A DNA stretch of 64,000 nt from Streptomyces violascens (GTDB taxonomy: Bacteria > Actinomycetota > Actinomycetes > Streptomycetales > Streptomycetaceae). Location: the NCBI RefSeq assembly GCF_014649955.1, contig NZ_BMUA01000024.1:58220-122219 (forward strand), read 5' to 3'. Both the position numbers and the translations under genes were made by a program. Under the pieces are notes generated by a model. It was given only the letters and a program-made list of their open reading frames with translations. It was not told the DNA's origin and ran no database searches. This document shows positions 42,067 through 51,971 of this stretch, one piece after another. Every line of letters begins with the position of its first letter. Position 1 is the first letter of the stretch.

Positions 42067-44090
42067 TAACTCAGCGCCTCCGCCAGCGCGTCCGCCGACG
42101 TGACCGGCGCCTCGCAAGTGAACCGCCGGCACACATACGCCGCCGGAGCACCGTCCACCAGCGGCCGGTCCGCCAGGAGCGGGAACTCCGCACCCCCCGG
42201 CGCCCCCACCGCCACCACCGCCCCCGGCGCGGACGCCAGCAGCGCCGTCCGGTGCAGCGCCCCCGTCCGCGGGTCGGTGGGCGCGCCCACCACCGCGACC
42301 TCCCGCGGCCCGTCCAGCGCGGCGGAGGCCGCGGCAAGCCCCCACCCGATGAACCGCGGCGCCCGCGGCCCGAGAGCCCGGACCACCCCCAGCGCCCCCT
42401 CCGCCGCCTCCCGGTGCGCCGAGGATCCCGTGTGCGCCGCATACGACAGCAGGGCGGAAGCCGCGGCCGTCCACCCCGAGGGCGTCGCGTTGTCCGTCGG
42501 GTCCTGGGGACGCCGGATCAGCTTCTCCGCGTCGTGCGCGGTGTCGTACAGGACACCCTCCTCGCCGACGAACTGGTCCAGGACGATGTCGAGCAGGAAC
42601 CCCGCGAACTCCAGCCAGACCCCCTCCCCCGTCACCCCGGCCAGCGCGAGGAAGCCCTCGGCGACGTCCGCGTAGTCCTCCAGCACCCCGCTGTTCGCGC
42701 CCACTTGACCGTCCTTGGAGGTACGGGCGAGCCGGGCGTGGCCGTCCATGTGGACCCGTACGAGAACGTCCGCCGCCTCCGTCGCGCGCTCCACGAGGTC
42801 CGGGCGGTCGAAGAGCGCGCCCACCTCGGCGAGCGCCGCGATCGCCAGGCCGTTCCAGGCGGCGACCAGCTTGTCGTCCCGCCCCGGACGCTCCCTCAGT
42901 TCACGGGCGGCCAGCAAACGTTCCGCCGAACCCCCGTCCAACTCGCCGCCGTCAGCGGGCAGTTGGAGGACCGACGCGCCCTCCTCGAAGGTGCCCTCCT
43001 CCGTCACCCCGAAGTGCCGCGCCGCCGCCTCGCCGTCCCGCTCGCCCAGGACCTCCGTCAGCTGCGCGGGCGTCCACACATAGAACGCGCCCTCCACATG
43101 GTGTCCGCCACCGTCGTCGCTGTCGGCGTCCAGCGCTGAGGCATAGCCGCCCTCGTTGGTACGCAGCTCGCGCACCATGAAGTCGGCGGTCTCCAGGGCG
43201 ACCCGGCGGGCCAGGTCGGAGCCGGTGACCCGCCACAGGTGGGCGTACACCCGGCACAGCAGGGCGTTGTCGTACAGCATCTTCTCGAAGTGCGGCACCA
43301 GGGCGGCCCCCGGGCGCGGGCGCAGTACGTAGCGGTGGAAACCGCCGCCGAGCTGGTCGTACAGGCTGGAGCGGGCCATGGCCTCGCACATGCCCTCGGC
43401 CATCTCCAGGGCTCCCCCGGACCCGGTCCGGACGTGGTGGCGCAGCAGGAACTCGATCACCATGCCCGGCGGGAACTTGGTGTCGCCGCTGCCGAGCCAG
43501 CCGGTCGCCGGGTCGTACTCCCGGACGATCCCGAGCAGCGCCTGGTTGAGCTCCTCCTCGCCGGGCAGCCCGCCCGTACCGTGGTCCAGTTCGCGGGCCG
43601 CCAGATCGCGGGTGATCTTCTCGGCGACCTCGGCGACCTCGTCGCGCCGGTTGGCCCACGCCCCCTGGACGCCTTCGAGGACCTGCCGGAAGGACGGCAT
43701 GCCGTGCCGGGGCTCGGGCGGGAAGTACGTACCGAAGTAGAACGGCTCGCCGTCCGGGGTCATGAAGACGGACATGGGCCAGCCGCCCTGCCCGGTCGCC
43801 GCCTGCACCGCCTCCATGTAGACGGCGTCGACGTCGGGCCGCTCCTCGCGGTCCACCTTCACGTTCACGAAGTGCTCGTTCATGAAGGCCGCCGTGGCCT
43901 CGTCCTCGAACGATTCGTGCGCGAGGACATGACACCAGTGACAGCTGCTGTACCCGACGCTGAGCAGCACCGGAACCCCGCGTTCGCGGGCCTCATCGAA
44001 GGCCTCGGGCGACCAGGGCCACCAGTCGACCGGGTTGTCGGCGTGCTGCAGGAGGTACGGGGACGTCTCATGGGCGAGGCGGTTCGGCAT
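42066..44090 (-). CDS. DUF255 thioredoxin-fold/six-hairpin protein (YyaL/SPATA20-like)
   Basis: A 674-residue protein with an N-terminal DUF255 thioredoxin-like domain (HETSPYLLQHADNPVDWWPW, then SSCHWCHVLAHESFED with Cys50 and Cys53) and a long C-terminal alpha/alpha barrel similar to N-acylglucosamine 2-epimerases (GGGFHRYVLRPRPG, HFEKMLYDNALL). The family is widespread with no proven reaction; a redox or cofactor role is assumed. I start at the ATG of MPNRLAHE with GGGGAG upstream. It is divergent from the STAND gene. Confidence 0.92.
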   Translation of the reverse strand: MPNRLAHETSPYLLQHADNPVDWWPWSPEAFDEARERGVPVLLSVGYSSCHWCHVLAHESFEDEATAAFMNEHFVNVKVDREERPDVDAVYMEAVQAATGQGGWPMSVFMTPDGEPFYFGTYFPPEPRHGMPSFRQVLEGVQGAWANRRDEVAEVAEKITRDLAARELDHGTGGLPGEEELNQALLGIVREYDPATGWLGSGDTKFPPGMVIEFLLRHHVRTGSGGALEMAEGMCEAMARSSLYDQLGGGFHRYVLRPRPGAALVPHFEKMLYDNALLCRVYAHLWRVTGSDLARRVALETADFMVRELRTNEGGYASALDADSDDGGGHHVEGAFYVWTPAQLTEVLGERDGEAAARHFGVTEEGTFEEGASVLQLPADGGELDGGSAERLLAARELRERPGRDDKLVAAWNGLAIAALAEVGALFDRPDLVERATEAADVLVRVHMDGHARLARTSKDGQVGANSGVLEDYADVAEGFLALAGVTGEGVWLEFAGFLLDIVLDQFVGEEGVLYDTAHDAEKLIRRPQDPTDNATPSGWTAAASALLSYAAHTGSSAHREAAEGALGVVRALGPRAPRFIGWGLAAASAALDGPREVAVVGAPTDPRTGALHRTALLASAPGAVVAVGAPGGAEFPLLADRPLVDGAPAAYVCRRFTCEAPVTSADALAEALS

Positions 44091-44203
44091 GACCCCATAC
44101 TCCCCCACACGGGAGATGATCCGCCGACTCCCTCGCGCCGACGCGCGTCACGCTGGACACTTGGAGACGTAGGCGGGCGACGGGCTCTCGGAGGGGGACG
44201 CAC

Positions 44204-47200
44204 ATGCGGGACAGCCATCGGGCCGAGGCCGAGCGGCTGTTGGTACGCGCCGTGGAGGAAGAGGTACGGCGCTCCGGCGGGCGGTCCGACGGGAGCGCCC
44301 TGCTCTCCCGGGGCCGGGGCGCGCTCGACGCGCTGGCCCAGAGCGCCGCGGAGGAGTACGCGGCCTACATCCACGCCCTGGACGAGGCGGCGGCCGGGCA
44401 GCTGTCCTTCGGGGATCGGTTCAAGCGTGACGGCGGCTCAACCGGCTTACTGGCCACGGGAGTCGGGGCGATCGCCGCCGTGGTCGTCGACATCGCGCTC
44501 GGGGTCGGCGCGGGCGGCGCGGTGGGCACCGGGGCGGCGGTGGCGGTGGCCGGGGCCGCGGGGACGGTCGCCAAGGTGACGGCCTCGCACGTGCCGGCCG
44601 CACACCGGCGGGCCGGGGCGCTCGGCCAGCCGGGTGGCCTGGAGCAGTTGCGGCTCCAGTGGCTGACGGCCCTTGAGGTGCGGGGCATCCGGCCGTTCCT
44701 GGACCAGCAGCGCGCGGTGAGCCCCAAGCCGCCGCAGAAGAAGGTGCCGACCCAGTTGCGCGGCACGGACAAGAGCGCGGCGGCCCGCCGCAGGTCGGTG
44801 CTCGAGCAGTCGTTCGGCCATCTGCCCGATCCGCAGGGCCCGTTCGCGGGGCGGCGGGCCGAGCTGGCGCGGATCGGGCAGTGGGTGCAGGCGGCCCGCG
44901 CCTCCACCGAGACCCGCCCGGTGGTCGTCGTCCTGCACGGCGCGCCGGGTTCGGGCCGCAGCACGCTGGCAGTGCGGGCGGCGCACGCGCTGCGCGACCA
45001 GTTCCGCGGCGCGTGCCTGGTCGACATGCGCGGCGGCCTGTCGGGCGAGAGCCCGCTGGCGACCCGGGACGCGCTCCTGCACCTGCTCAACCGGCTCGGC
45101 GCGCCCCGCGAACAGCTCCTGTTCCGCGAGAGGTCGTCCCCCGAGCAGCAGGTGCGCCGCCTCGCCGAGCTCTACCACCAGCATCTGACGGGCCTCGCGG
45201 TCACCGTCGTACTGGACGACACCGACGACGCCGAGCAGGTGTGCACCCTGGTGCCGCAGCGCTCCGAGGGCCTGGTGCTCGTCACCTCGTCCAGGCCGCT
45301 CGACCTGCCCGCCGACTTCCCGGCGTGGGTGCACCAGCTGGCCGTCGAACCGCTGGACGCGGCGGGCGCCGAGGAGCTCCTGCGCGAATCCGCCGAGGAG
45401 AAGGAGCCCGGTCCCTACGACGCCGAATCGGCCGAGCTGGTACGGCAGTTGTGCGGCGGGCTCCCGCTGGCGCTGCGCATCGCCGGGTCCTCGCTCGGGC
45501 CCCGCTCGGCACGGGCGCTCGCCGCCGACCTGGCGGCGTACGGCCCGGTGGCGCCCGCCGAGCGGGCCCTGTGGCTGCGCTACACCGACCAGTCCGAGCC
45601 TGCTCGCCGGCTCCTGCGCCGCCTGGCGCTCGCGGGCCGGGCCTCGCTCGGGGCGGCCGCCGCCGCGTCCCTGCTCGCCGCCGACGAGCAGGAGGCCCAG
45701 CGCCAGCTCACGGCGCTTGCCACGGCCGGGCTCATCGACCACGTGCGCGGCAGCCGCTACCGGCTGCACGACGTCGTACGGTCCTTCGCCGAGGCCCGCC
45801 TCGCGGACGAGGAGGAACAGGCCGAGCGGGTGGCCGCGCAGGAGCGCCTCATCCGCAACTACGCGGAGCTCGCCGACGCCGTGGGCCGCATGGTCGACGG
45901 GAAGATGTCGACGCGGGCCGGCCAGTTCGGCGGGCACGGCTTCCCGTCCCTGGACGCGGCGCTGCGCTGGCTGGACGACGAGTCGAGCTTCATCACGGCC
46001 GCCCTGCGCCAGGCCGAGGGCGTCGACCAGGAGGCCGTGCTCAGCCTGCTCGGCGCGCTGTGCGACTACTGCCTGCTGCGCGGCGACCTCTACCGCCTGG
46101 GCGAGATCAGCGAGCTGACCCAGGCCGTCGACCAGGGCCTCCTCGTCCGTTCCGTGCAGTGGCGCACCGGCATCGCGGCCCGCCAGCTCGGCGAGCTCGA
46201 CACGGCGCGTACGACGCTGTCGTCCGTGGTCAACCTCTACCGCGAGGCCCAGCACGAGGCGGGCCAGGCGCTCGCCCTGTGCTCGCTCGGCATCACCCTG
46301 CACCACCAGGGCAACCTGGCCGAGGCCGCGGCCCGCCTGCGCGAGGCCATCGACCTCCAGGCCGACGAGGATCTTTCCGGCGACCGCGCCTGGTCGCTGC
46401 ACGCGCTCGCGGCGGTCGAGCGCGACCGCGCCAACCTGTCCGGCGCGCTGACCCTGCTCGCCACCGCGCTCGCCCTGCACCGCGAGAACGAGTCGCTGCA
46501 CGGCGAGGCCTGGACCCACTTCCAGCTCGGCCAGCTGTATCTGCGGATGGGCGAAGTCCCGCGCGCGGAAGAGGAGTTGCGTACCGCGCTCGACCTGTAC
46601 GGCCGCACCCGCGACGGCCGCGGCGAGGCCTGGGCGATGACCCAGCTGGCCCGGGGCCGGCTCGTCGACGGCGACGCGTCCGCCGCGGTCGACCAGCTCC
46701 GCCAGGCCCTCTCCCGCCACCGCGAGCAGGAGGACGCGCGCGGCGAGGCGTGGACGCTGTACTACCTGGGCCAGGCCCTGGAGGAGCGCGGCGACCGCGA
46801 CCAGGCGGTGCGCGAGCTGGAACGGGCCCGCACGATGTTCTCGCGGATGCGGGACGTGTACGGGCTCGCCTGCGCCCGTCACCACTCGGGCCGGGTCACC
46901 CGCGACCAGCGCGCCGCCCAGACCGGCAACCTGCGCAACTCCGGCTTCGCCCGCCAGCTCCTGGTCGACGCGCGCGCCGACTTCCACCGCATCGGGGTGG
47001 CGCACGGCGAGGCCTGGACGTGTCTGGAGCTCGCGATGATCGACGCGGGCAACAACCGCCCGGGCCCGGCGCTCGCCCTGTGCGACGAGGCGACCGCGCT
47101 GTTCGCCTCGTACGACGACCGGCGGGGCGGCGACTGGTCGCGCTTCCTGCGCTGCACGCTGCTGCCGTACGCGGGCGCGGGCGGCGTGGACGTCGGCACG

Positions 47201-47407
47201 GCGGTCGCCCAGGAGGAGGTGGCCCAGCTGCTGCGCGCCACGCATGAGGCCCGCGACAGCAAGCTGGAGGACTGTGCGGAGGCCTTCGCGCTCATGCTGG
47301 AGCGCGGCATCTCCCTGGAGGCGGGCTGGCAGGCCTGGCACCTGGGCATGGTCCCGGACCGGCATGCCCGGGAGGTCATGGGGGTGCCGGTGACGGCCGG
47401 GCGCTGA
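44204..47407 (+). CDS. STAND-type NB-ARC ATPase with glycine-rich membrane segment and TPR repeats
   Basis: A 1067-residue protein. A helical N-terminus (1-75) is followed by a Gly/Ala-rich hydrophobic stretch (about 79-127, containing GVGAGGAVGTGAAVAVAG), then an NB-ARC NTPase (P-loop GAPGSGRST at about 246-254, Walker B VTVVLDDTDD, VLVTSSRPL, GGLPLALRIAGSSLG), a winged-helix region (SRYRLHDVVRSFAEA), and tetratricopeptide repeats from about 640 with a recurring RGEAW motif near 767, 807, 847 and 935. STAND proteins are ligand-gated switches. It lacks the DNA-binding domain of AfsR/SARP proteins. GGAGGGGG lies upstream of the ATG. The effector could be membrane-active. Confidence 0.88.
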   Translation: MRDSHRAEAERLLVRAVEEEVRRSGGRSDGSALLSRGRGALDALAQSAAEEYAAYIHALDEAAAGQLSFGDRFKRDGGSTGLLATGVGAIAAVVVDIALGVGAGGAVGTGAAVAVAGAAGTVAKVTASHVPAAHRRAGALGQPGGLEQLRLQWLTALEVRGIRPFLDQQRAVSPKPPQKKVPTQLRGTDKSAAARRRSVLEQSFGHLPDPQGPFAGRRAELARIGQWVQAARASTETRPVVVVLHGAPGSGRSTLAVRAAHALRDQFRGACLVDMRGGLSGESPLATRDALLHLLNRLGAPREQLLFRERSSPEQQVRRLAELYHQHLTGLAVTVVLDDTDDAEQVCTLVPQRSEGLVLVTSSRPLDLPADFPAWVHQLAVEPLDAAGAEELLRESAEEKEPGPYDAESAELVRQLCGGLPLALRIAGSSLGPRSARALAADLAAYGPVAPAERALWLRYTDQSEPARRLLRRLALAGRASLGAAAAASLLAADEQEAQRQLTALATAGLIDHVRGSRYRLHDVVRSFAEARLADEEEQAERVAAQERLIRNYAELADAVGRMVDGKMSTRAGQFGGHGFPSLDAALRWLDDESSFITAALRQAEGVDQEAVLSLLGALCDYCLLRGDLYRLGEISELTQAVDQGLLVRSVQWRTGIAARQLGELDTARTTLSSVVNLYREAQHEAGQALALCSLGITLHHQGNLAEAAARLREAIDLQADEDLSGDRAWSLHALAAVERDRANLSGALTLLATALALHRENESLHGEAWTHFQLGQLYLRMGEVPRAEEELRTALDLYGRTRDGRGEAWAMTQLARGRLVDGDASAAVDQLRQALSRHREQEDARGEAWTLYYLGQALEERGDRDQAVRELERARTMFSRMRDVYGLACARHHSGRVTRDQRAAQTGNLRNSGFARQLLVDARADFHRIGVAHGEAWTCLELAMIDAGNNRPGPALALCDEATALFASYDDRRGGDWSRFLRCTLLPYAGAGGVDVGTAVAQEEVAQLLRATHEARDSKLEDCAEAFALMLERGISLEAGWQAWHLGMVPDRHAREVMGVPVTAGR

Positions 47408-47430
47408 TGCCCTCGGCCACGGCTGAACGA

Positions 47431-47469
47431 CGCCCGCCGCCGCGTCCCTGAACGGGCGCGGCGGGGGCG
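47431..47469. terminator. Imperfect GC hairpin between STAND gene and the 82-residue gene
   Basis: CGCCCGCCGCCGCGTCCC can pair imperfectly with GGGCGCGGCGGGGGCG across a TGAAC loop. It lies between convergent stops. There is no U-tract. Confidence 0.45.
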
Positions 47470-47487
47470 CTCGGCGGACCCGGAGGG

Positions 47488-47736
47488 TCAGGCGTTCTTG
47501 GGTGCGCCCTTGCCCGGGGCGGCGGCCGGGGTGGTCGCCGCGGACGGGTCCGGGGCCTCCTCGAAGTCGACCTTGCCCATGTGGCGGTTCATCGACTTCA
47601 TCAGCATCCACACGCCAAGCGCGAGAGCGGCGAAGACGATGAAGCCGAGGACACCCGGCGTCACCTTGTCGTTGTTGATCTCCGCGGCCAGCGGGACCAT
47701 GTGCGTCATTGCGAGGCTTGCGCTCATATCAGGCAT
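47488..47736 (-). CDS. Small single-pass membrane protein downstream of mca
   Basis: An 82-residue protein with one membrane helix (VLGFIVFAALALGVWMLM, about 29-46), a basic RHMGK after it and a disordered Pro/Ala tail. It overlaps the mca stop: its ATG lies just inside the last codons of mca, so translation is coupled. ATGs at codons 4, 10 and 13 are also possible starts. It is conserved next to mca in Streptomyces as far as I recall. Function unknown. Confidence 0.78.
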   Translation of the reverse strand: MPDMSASLAMTHMVPLAAEINNDKVTPGVLGFIVFAALALGVWMLMKSMNRHMGKVDFEEAPDPSAATTPAAAPGKGAPKNA

Positions 47737-48610
47737 TGTCGCGTACGCCCGCGAAGAGGTCGTCCTCGGGGAGGGAAGTGTCCACGAGCGACTTCGCGAG
47801 CTCGTACTCCTCGGTCGGCCAGACGTCCTTCTGGAGGTCGAGCGGCACGCGGAACCAGCCGCCGTCAGGGTCGATCTGGGTGGCGTGCGCGATCAGCGCC
47901 TTGTCCCGGATCTCGAAGAACTCCGCGCACGGAACGTGCGTGGTCAGCGTGCGTTCGACGCGCCCGAACTCCTTCCAGCGCTCCAGCCACTCGCCGTACG
48001 GGGACTCCATGCCGCGGGCGAGCAGCGCCTCGTGCAGGGCCACCGTGCGCGGCTTGTTGAAGCCCTGGTTGTAGTAGAGCTTCTGCGGCTGGAAGGCCGG
48101 GCCGAACTCGGCCTCCGGGTACTTCTCGGTGTCGGCCGCGCCCTCGAAGGCCACCATCGTGATCTTGTGGGTCATGATGTGGTCGGGGTGCGGGTAGCCG
48201 CCGTTCTCGTCGTACGTCGTGATGACCTGCGGACGGAAATTGCGGATGGAGCGCACGAGGCGGCCGGCCGCGACGTCGACGTCCTCCAGGGCGAAGCAGC
48301 CCTCGGGCAGCGGCGGCAGCGGGTCGCCCTCGGGCAGCCCCGAGTCGACGAAGCCGAGCCACTCCTGGCTCACACCGAGGATCTCGCGCGCCTCGTCCAT
48401 CTCTCTCTTGCGGACCTCGTGGATGTGCTCCTCGATGTACTTGTCGCCCTGGAGCTTGGGGTTGAGGATGGAGCCGCGCTCGCCTCCGGTGCAGGTCACG
48501 ACCAGCACGTCCACCCCCTCGGACACATACTTCGCCATGGTGGCCGCGCCCTTGCTCGACTCGTCGTCGGGGTGGGCGTGGACGGCCATCAGTCGCAGCT
48601 GCTCAGTCAA
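47729..48610 (-). CDS. mca: Mycothiol S-conjugate amidase
   Basis: A 293-residue zinc amidase of the MshB/LmbE family. Zn ligands are in AVHAHPDDE (His13, Asp16) and YPHPDHI; the FEGAADTEKYPEAEFGPAFQP block is characteristic of Mca as opposed to MshB. It cleaves mycothiol-toxin conjugates to a mercapturic acid, which is exported, and glucosaminyl-inositol, which is recycled. The start is TTG with GAGGA seven nt upstream; it is the only reasonable start before the metal motif. Confidence 0.95.
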   Translation of the reverse strand: MTEQLRLMAVHAHPDDESSKGAATMAKYVSEGVDVLVVTCTGGERGSILNPKLQGDKYIEEHIHEVRKREMDEAREILGVSQEWLGFVDSGLPEGDPLPPLPEGCFALEDVDVAAGRLVRSIRNFRPQVITTYDENGGYPHPDHIMTHKITMVAFEGAADTEKYPEAEFGPAFQPQKLYYNQGFNKPRTVALHEALLARGMESPYGEWLERWKEFGRVERTLTTHVPCAEFFEIRDKALIAHATQIDPDGGWFRVPLDLQKDVWPTEEYELAKSLVDTSLPEDDLFAGVRDNA

Positions 48611-48737
48611 GACTCGATCCTCGGTGACTCAGTAAGTGAATTCGGCGCCCTCTGTGATCGGCGCAATGGGCGGCTTCTATAGTGACCGAATCGGGGGGCG
48701 GAAAATTCCGGCGACCCCCACCAGCAGGAGGACGATC

Positions 48738-49139
48738 ATGGCCGCTGTTCGCGAGCAGCTTCCCCAGGGGCGCTACGGGCGCTCGGCGGACGAGCGCGCG
48801 GACCGCAAGCTGAAGATCATCGGCGCCGCGCTCGGGGTCGTGGTGCTCGGCGTGATCGGCTGGATCGGTTACGACTACGTGGGCGGGCAGTCGCTCTCCG
48901 CTCAGGTGATCAAGTTCAAGGTCGTCTCGGACACCTCGGTCGAGGTGCACCTGGAGGTCCGCAAGGACAAGGACGCCAAGGGCACCTGCACCCTGCGCGC
49001 CCAGCAGACCAGCGGCGACGACGTGGGCCGGGCGGACTTCAAGTTCGACGAGCCGGTCGAGCAGGTCGACAAGGTGGTCACGATCACCACGACCTCGCGG
49101 GCGACGGCCGCCGACCTGGTCGGCTGTCAGTCCGACTGA
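48738..49139 (+). CDS. DUF4307 membrane-anchored protein
   Basis: A 133-residue protein with a basic N-terminus (PQGRYGRSADERADRKLK), one membrane helix (IIGAALGVVVLGVIGWIGY) and an outer beta domain with two Cys (TCTLRAQ and VGCQSD). The pattern is that of DUF4307, found next to mca in actinobacteria. AGGAGG lies six nt upstream of the ATG; a TATAGT box at 48678-48683 may be its -10. It is divergent from mca. Function unknown. Confidence 0.87.
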   Translation: MAAVREQLPQGRYGRSADERADRKLKIIGAALGVVVLGVIGWIGYDYVGGQSLSAQVIKFKVVSDTSVEVHLEVRKDKDAKGTCTLRAQQTSGDDVGRADFKFDEPVEQVDKVVTITTTSRATAADLVGCQSD

Positions 49140-49351
49140 GCCCGACCGGACCCGACCGGCCCCATACTGCTCAAGTTATTGATCAAGGTTGACGACGCAC
49201 CGGCTCTGACCTGCGTTGATGAAGTTCTAGCGGTTTATGTCCTCCCCCTACGGCGCCTGAATTGTTAGGCTCGTGGTTTCGCCCATCCATCAAGGCACAT
49301 GCTTGTGGGTAGGGCGATGCTTTGTATTCCCAGTACCGACGAGGAGCACCT

Positions 49352-49849
49352 GTGACCCAGACCAGCGACAACGTCACCTGGCTGACCCAGGAGGCGTACA
49401 ACCAGCTCAAGGCCGAGCTGGAGTACCTGTCTGGTCCCGCGCGCACGGAGATCGCCGTAAAGATCGCGGCGGCCCGTGAGGAGGGTGACCTCCGGGAGAA
49501 CGGCGGGTACCACGCGGCCAAGGAGGAGCAGGGCAAGATGGAGCTCCGGGTGCGCCAGCTGACCCAGCTCCTGGAGCACGCCAAGGTCGGCGAGGCTCCC
49601 GCCGCGGACGGCGTGGTGGCCCCCGGCATGCTCGTCACGATCGCCTTCGACGGCGACGAGGACGACACCCTCCAGTTCCTGATGGCTTCCCGCGAATACG
49701 CGTCGGACGACTTCGAGACGTACTCGCCGCAGTCGCCGCTCGGCTCGGGCGTGAACGGCAAGAAGGTCGGCGAGGACGCCGAGTACGAGCTGCCGAACGG
49801 CAAGAAGGCCTCGGTGAAGATCCTCGCGGCGAAGCCGTTCAACGGCTGA
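49352..49849 (+). CDS. greA: Transcription elongation factor GreA
   Basis: A 165-residue GreA: N-terminal coiled coil with the acidic tip in AAREEGDLRENGGYHAAKEEQ and a C-terminal FKBP-like domain (SPLGSGVNGKKVGEDAEYEL). It enters the RNA polymerase secondary channel and stimulates cleavage of backtracked RNA. The GTG start has GAGGAG five nt upstream. The 212-bp gap before it should contain its promoter; no clear boxes seen. A strong terminator follows. Confidence 0.97.
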   Translation: MTQTSDNVTWLTQEAYNQLKAELEYLSGPARTEIAVKIAAAREEGDLRENGGYHAAKEEQGKMELRVRQLTQLLEHAKVGEAPAADGVVAPGMLVTIAFDGDEDDTLQFLMASREYASDDFETYSPQSPLGSGVNGKKVGEDAEYELPNGKKASVKILAAKPFNG

Positions 49850-49876
49850 CGACCGTACGCCCTGCCTGTACGCAGC

Positions 49877-49916
49877 ACGAAGCCCCCGGCCGCGCTTGAG
49901 CGGCCGGGGGCTTCGT
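49877..49916. terminator. Terminator between greA and the ABC exporter
   Basis: A perfect 17-bp stem (ACGAAGCCCCCGGCCGC at 49877-49893 with its complement at 49900-49916) has a 6-nt loop. It separates convergent greA and the ABC permease and can act in both directions. Confidence 0.88.
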
Positions 49917-49920
49917 CGTG

Positions 49921-50780
49921 CTACGCCGTGGCCGAACGGTACTTGCGGACCGCAAGCGTGCGGAAGACCACGATGATCACGATGGACCAGAGCAGTGAGG
50001 CCCAGACCGGGTGCTCCATCGGCCAGGCGCCGGTGACCGACTTGGGGATTCCGTCGATCGTGTTGCCGAACAGCTCGCGCGCTGCCATGACGGTCGCGCT
50101 GAACGGGTTCCACTCCGCGATGTATTGCAGGAACTTCGGCATGCCGTTGACCGGCACGAAGGCGTTCGAGATGAACGTCAGCGGGAACAGCCAGATCAGT
50201 CCGCCGGAGGTGGCCGCCTCGGGAGTACGCACGGACAGGCCGATCAGGGCGCCGATCCAGGAGAACGCGTACCCGAGGAGAAGCAGCAGGAGGAAGCCGA
50301 ACAGCACCTTGCCGATGTTCTCGTGCGTGCGCCAGCCCACGAGAAGCGCGACGATCGCAAGGACGAGCAGTGTAATGGCGGTCTGCACGCTATCGGCGAG
50401 AGTGCGGCCGGTGAGGACCGCGCCGCGGGCCATGGGCAGCGAGCGGAAGCGGTCGATGAGGCCCTTGTGCATGTCGTCGGCGATGCCCGCGCCCGCTCCG
50501 GCGGTGGCGAAGGTGACGGTCTGCGCGAAGATGCCGGCCATCAGGAATTCCTTGTACGCACTCGCGCTGCCAGCGGGTGCGCCAGGGATGTTGATCGCGC
50601 CACCGAAGACGTACGTGAACAGCACCACGAACATCACCGGCTGAATGACCCCAAACAGGATCATTTCAGGAATCCGGGCCATACGAATCAGGTTCCTGCG
50701 GGCCACCACCAGCGAGTCCCGTACGGACCCGCCGATGCCGCCGCGCGCACGCGGTGCGGGCATGACGTCGGTCATGGCGC

Positions 50781-50784
<4 letters not shown>
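49921..50784 (-). CDS. ABC-2 type exporter permease (DrrB-like)
   Basis: A 287-residue permease with six membrane helices and the ABC-2/DrrB signatures FGVIQPVMFVVLFTYVFGG, DRFRSLPMARGAVLTGRTLAD and PLTFISNAFVPVNGMP. It starts at GTG within the last codons of the ATPase (GTGA overlap) with GGAGG seven nt upstream. With the ATPase it forms a drug or lipid exporter; the substrate is unknown. Confidence 0.92.
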
Positions 50785-51788
<1,004 letters not shown>

Positions 51789-51971
51789 GTGGGTACCCCC
51801 AGTGTTGGCTGTGACTTTCTGGACAAATCGTAGATTTTCCGGGCATGGATCGCCCGGTGGAGCCTTGTCGAGCCACACACACCATAACGCGATACATCGC
51901 GTGCTGTCAGCCGTCCTGCGCGACCTTCCCGTCCCCTTCTCTCTCGCGTTCTCTCTCGCACGGATCCCGGC

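Noticed and set aside
44447..47611. A 1054-codon open frame on the minus strand across the STAND gene
   Set aside because: It is the antisense shadow of a strongly coding plus-strand gene with clear NB-ARC and TPR motifs; its translation is a Gly/Arg/Val-rich composition with no domains.
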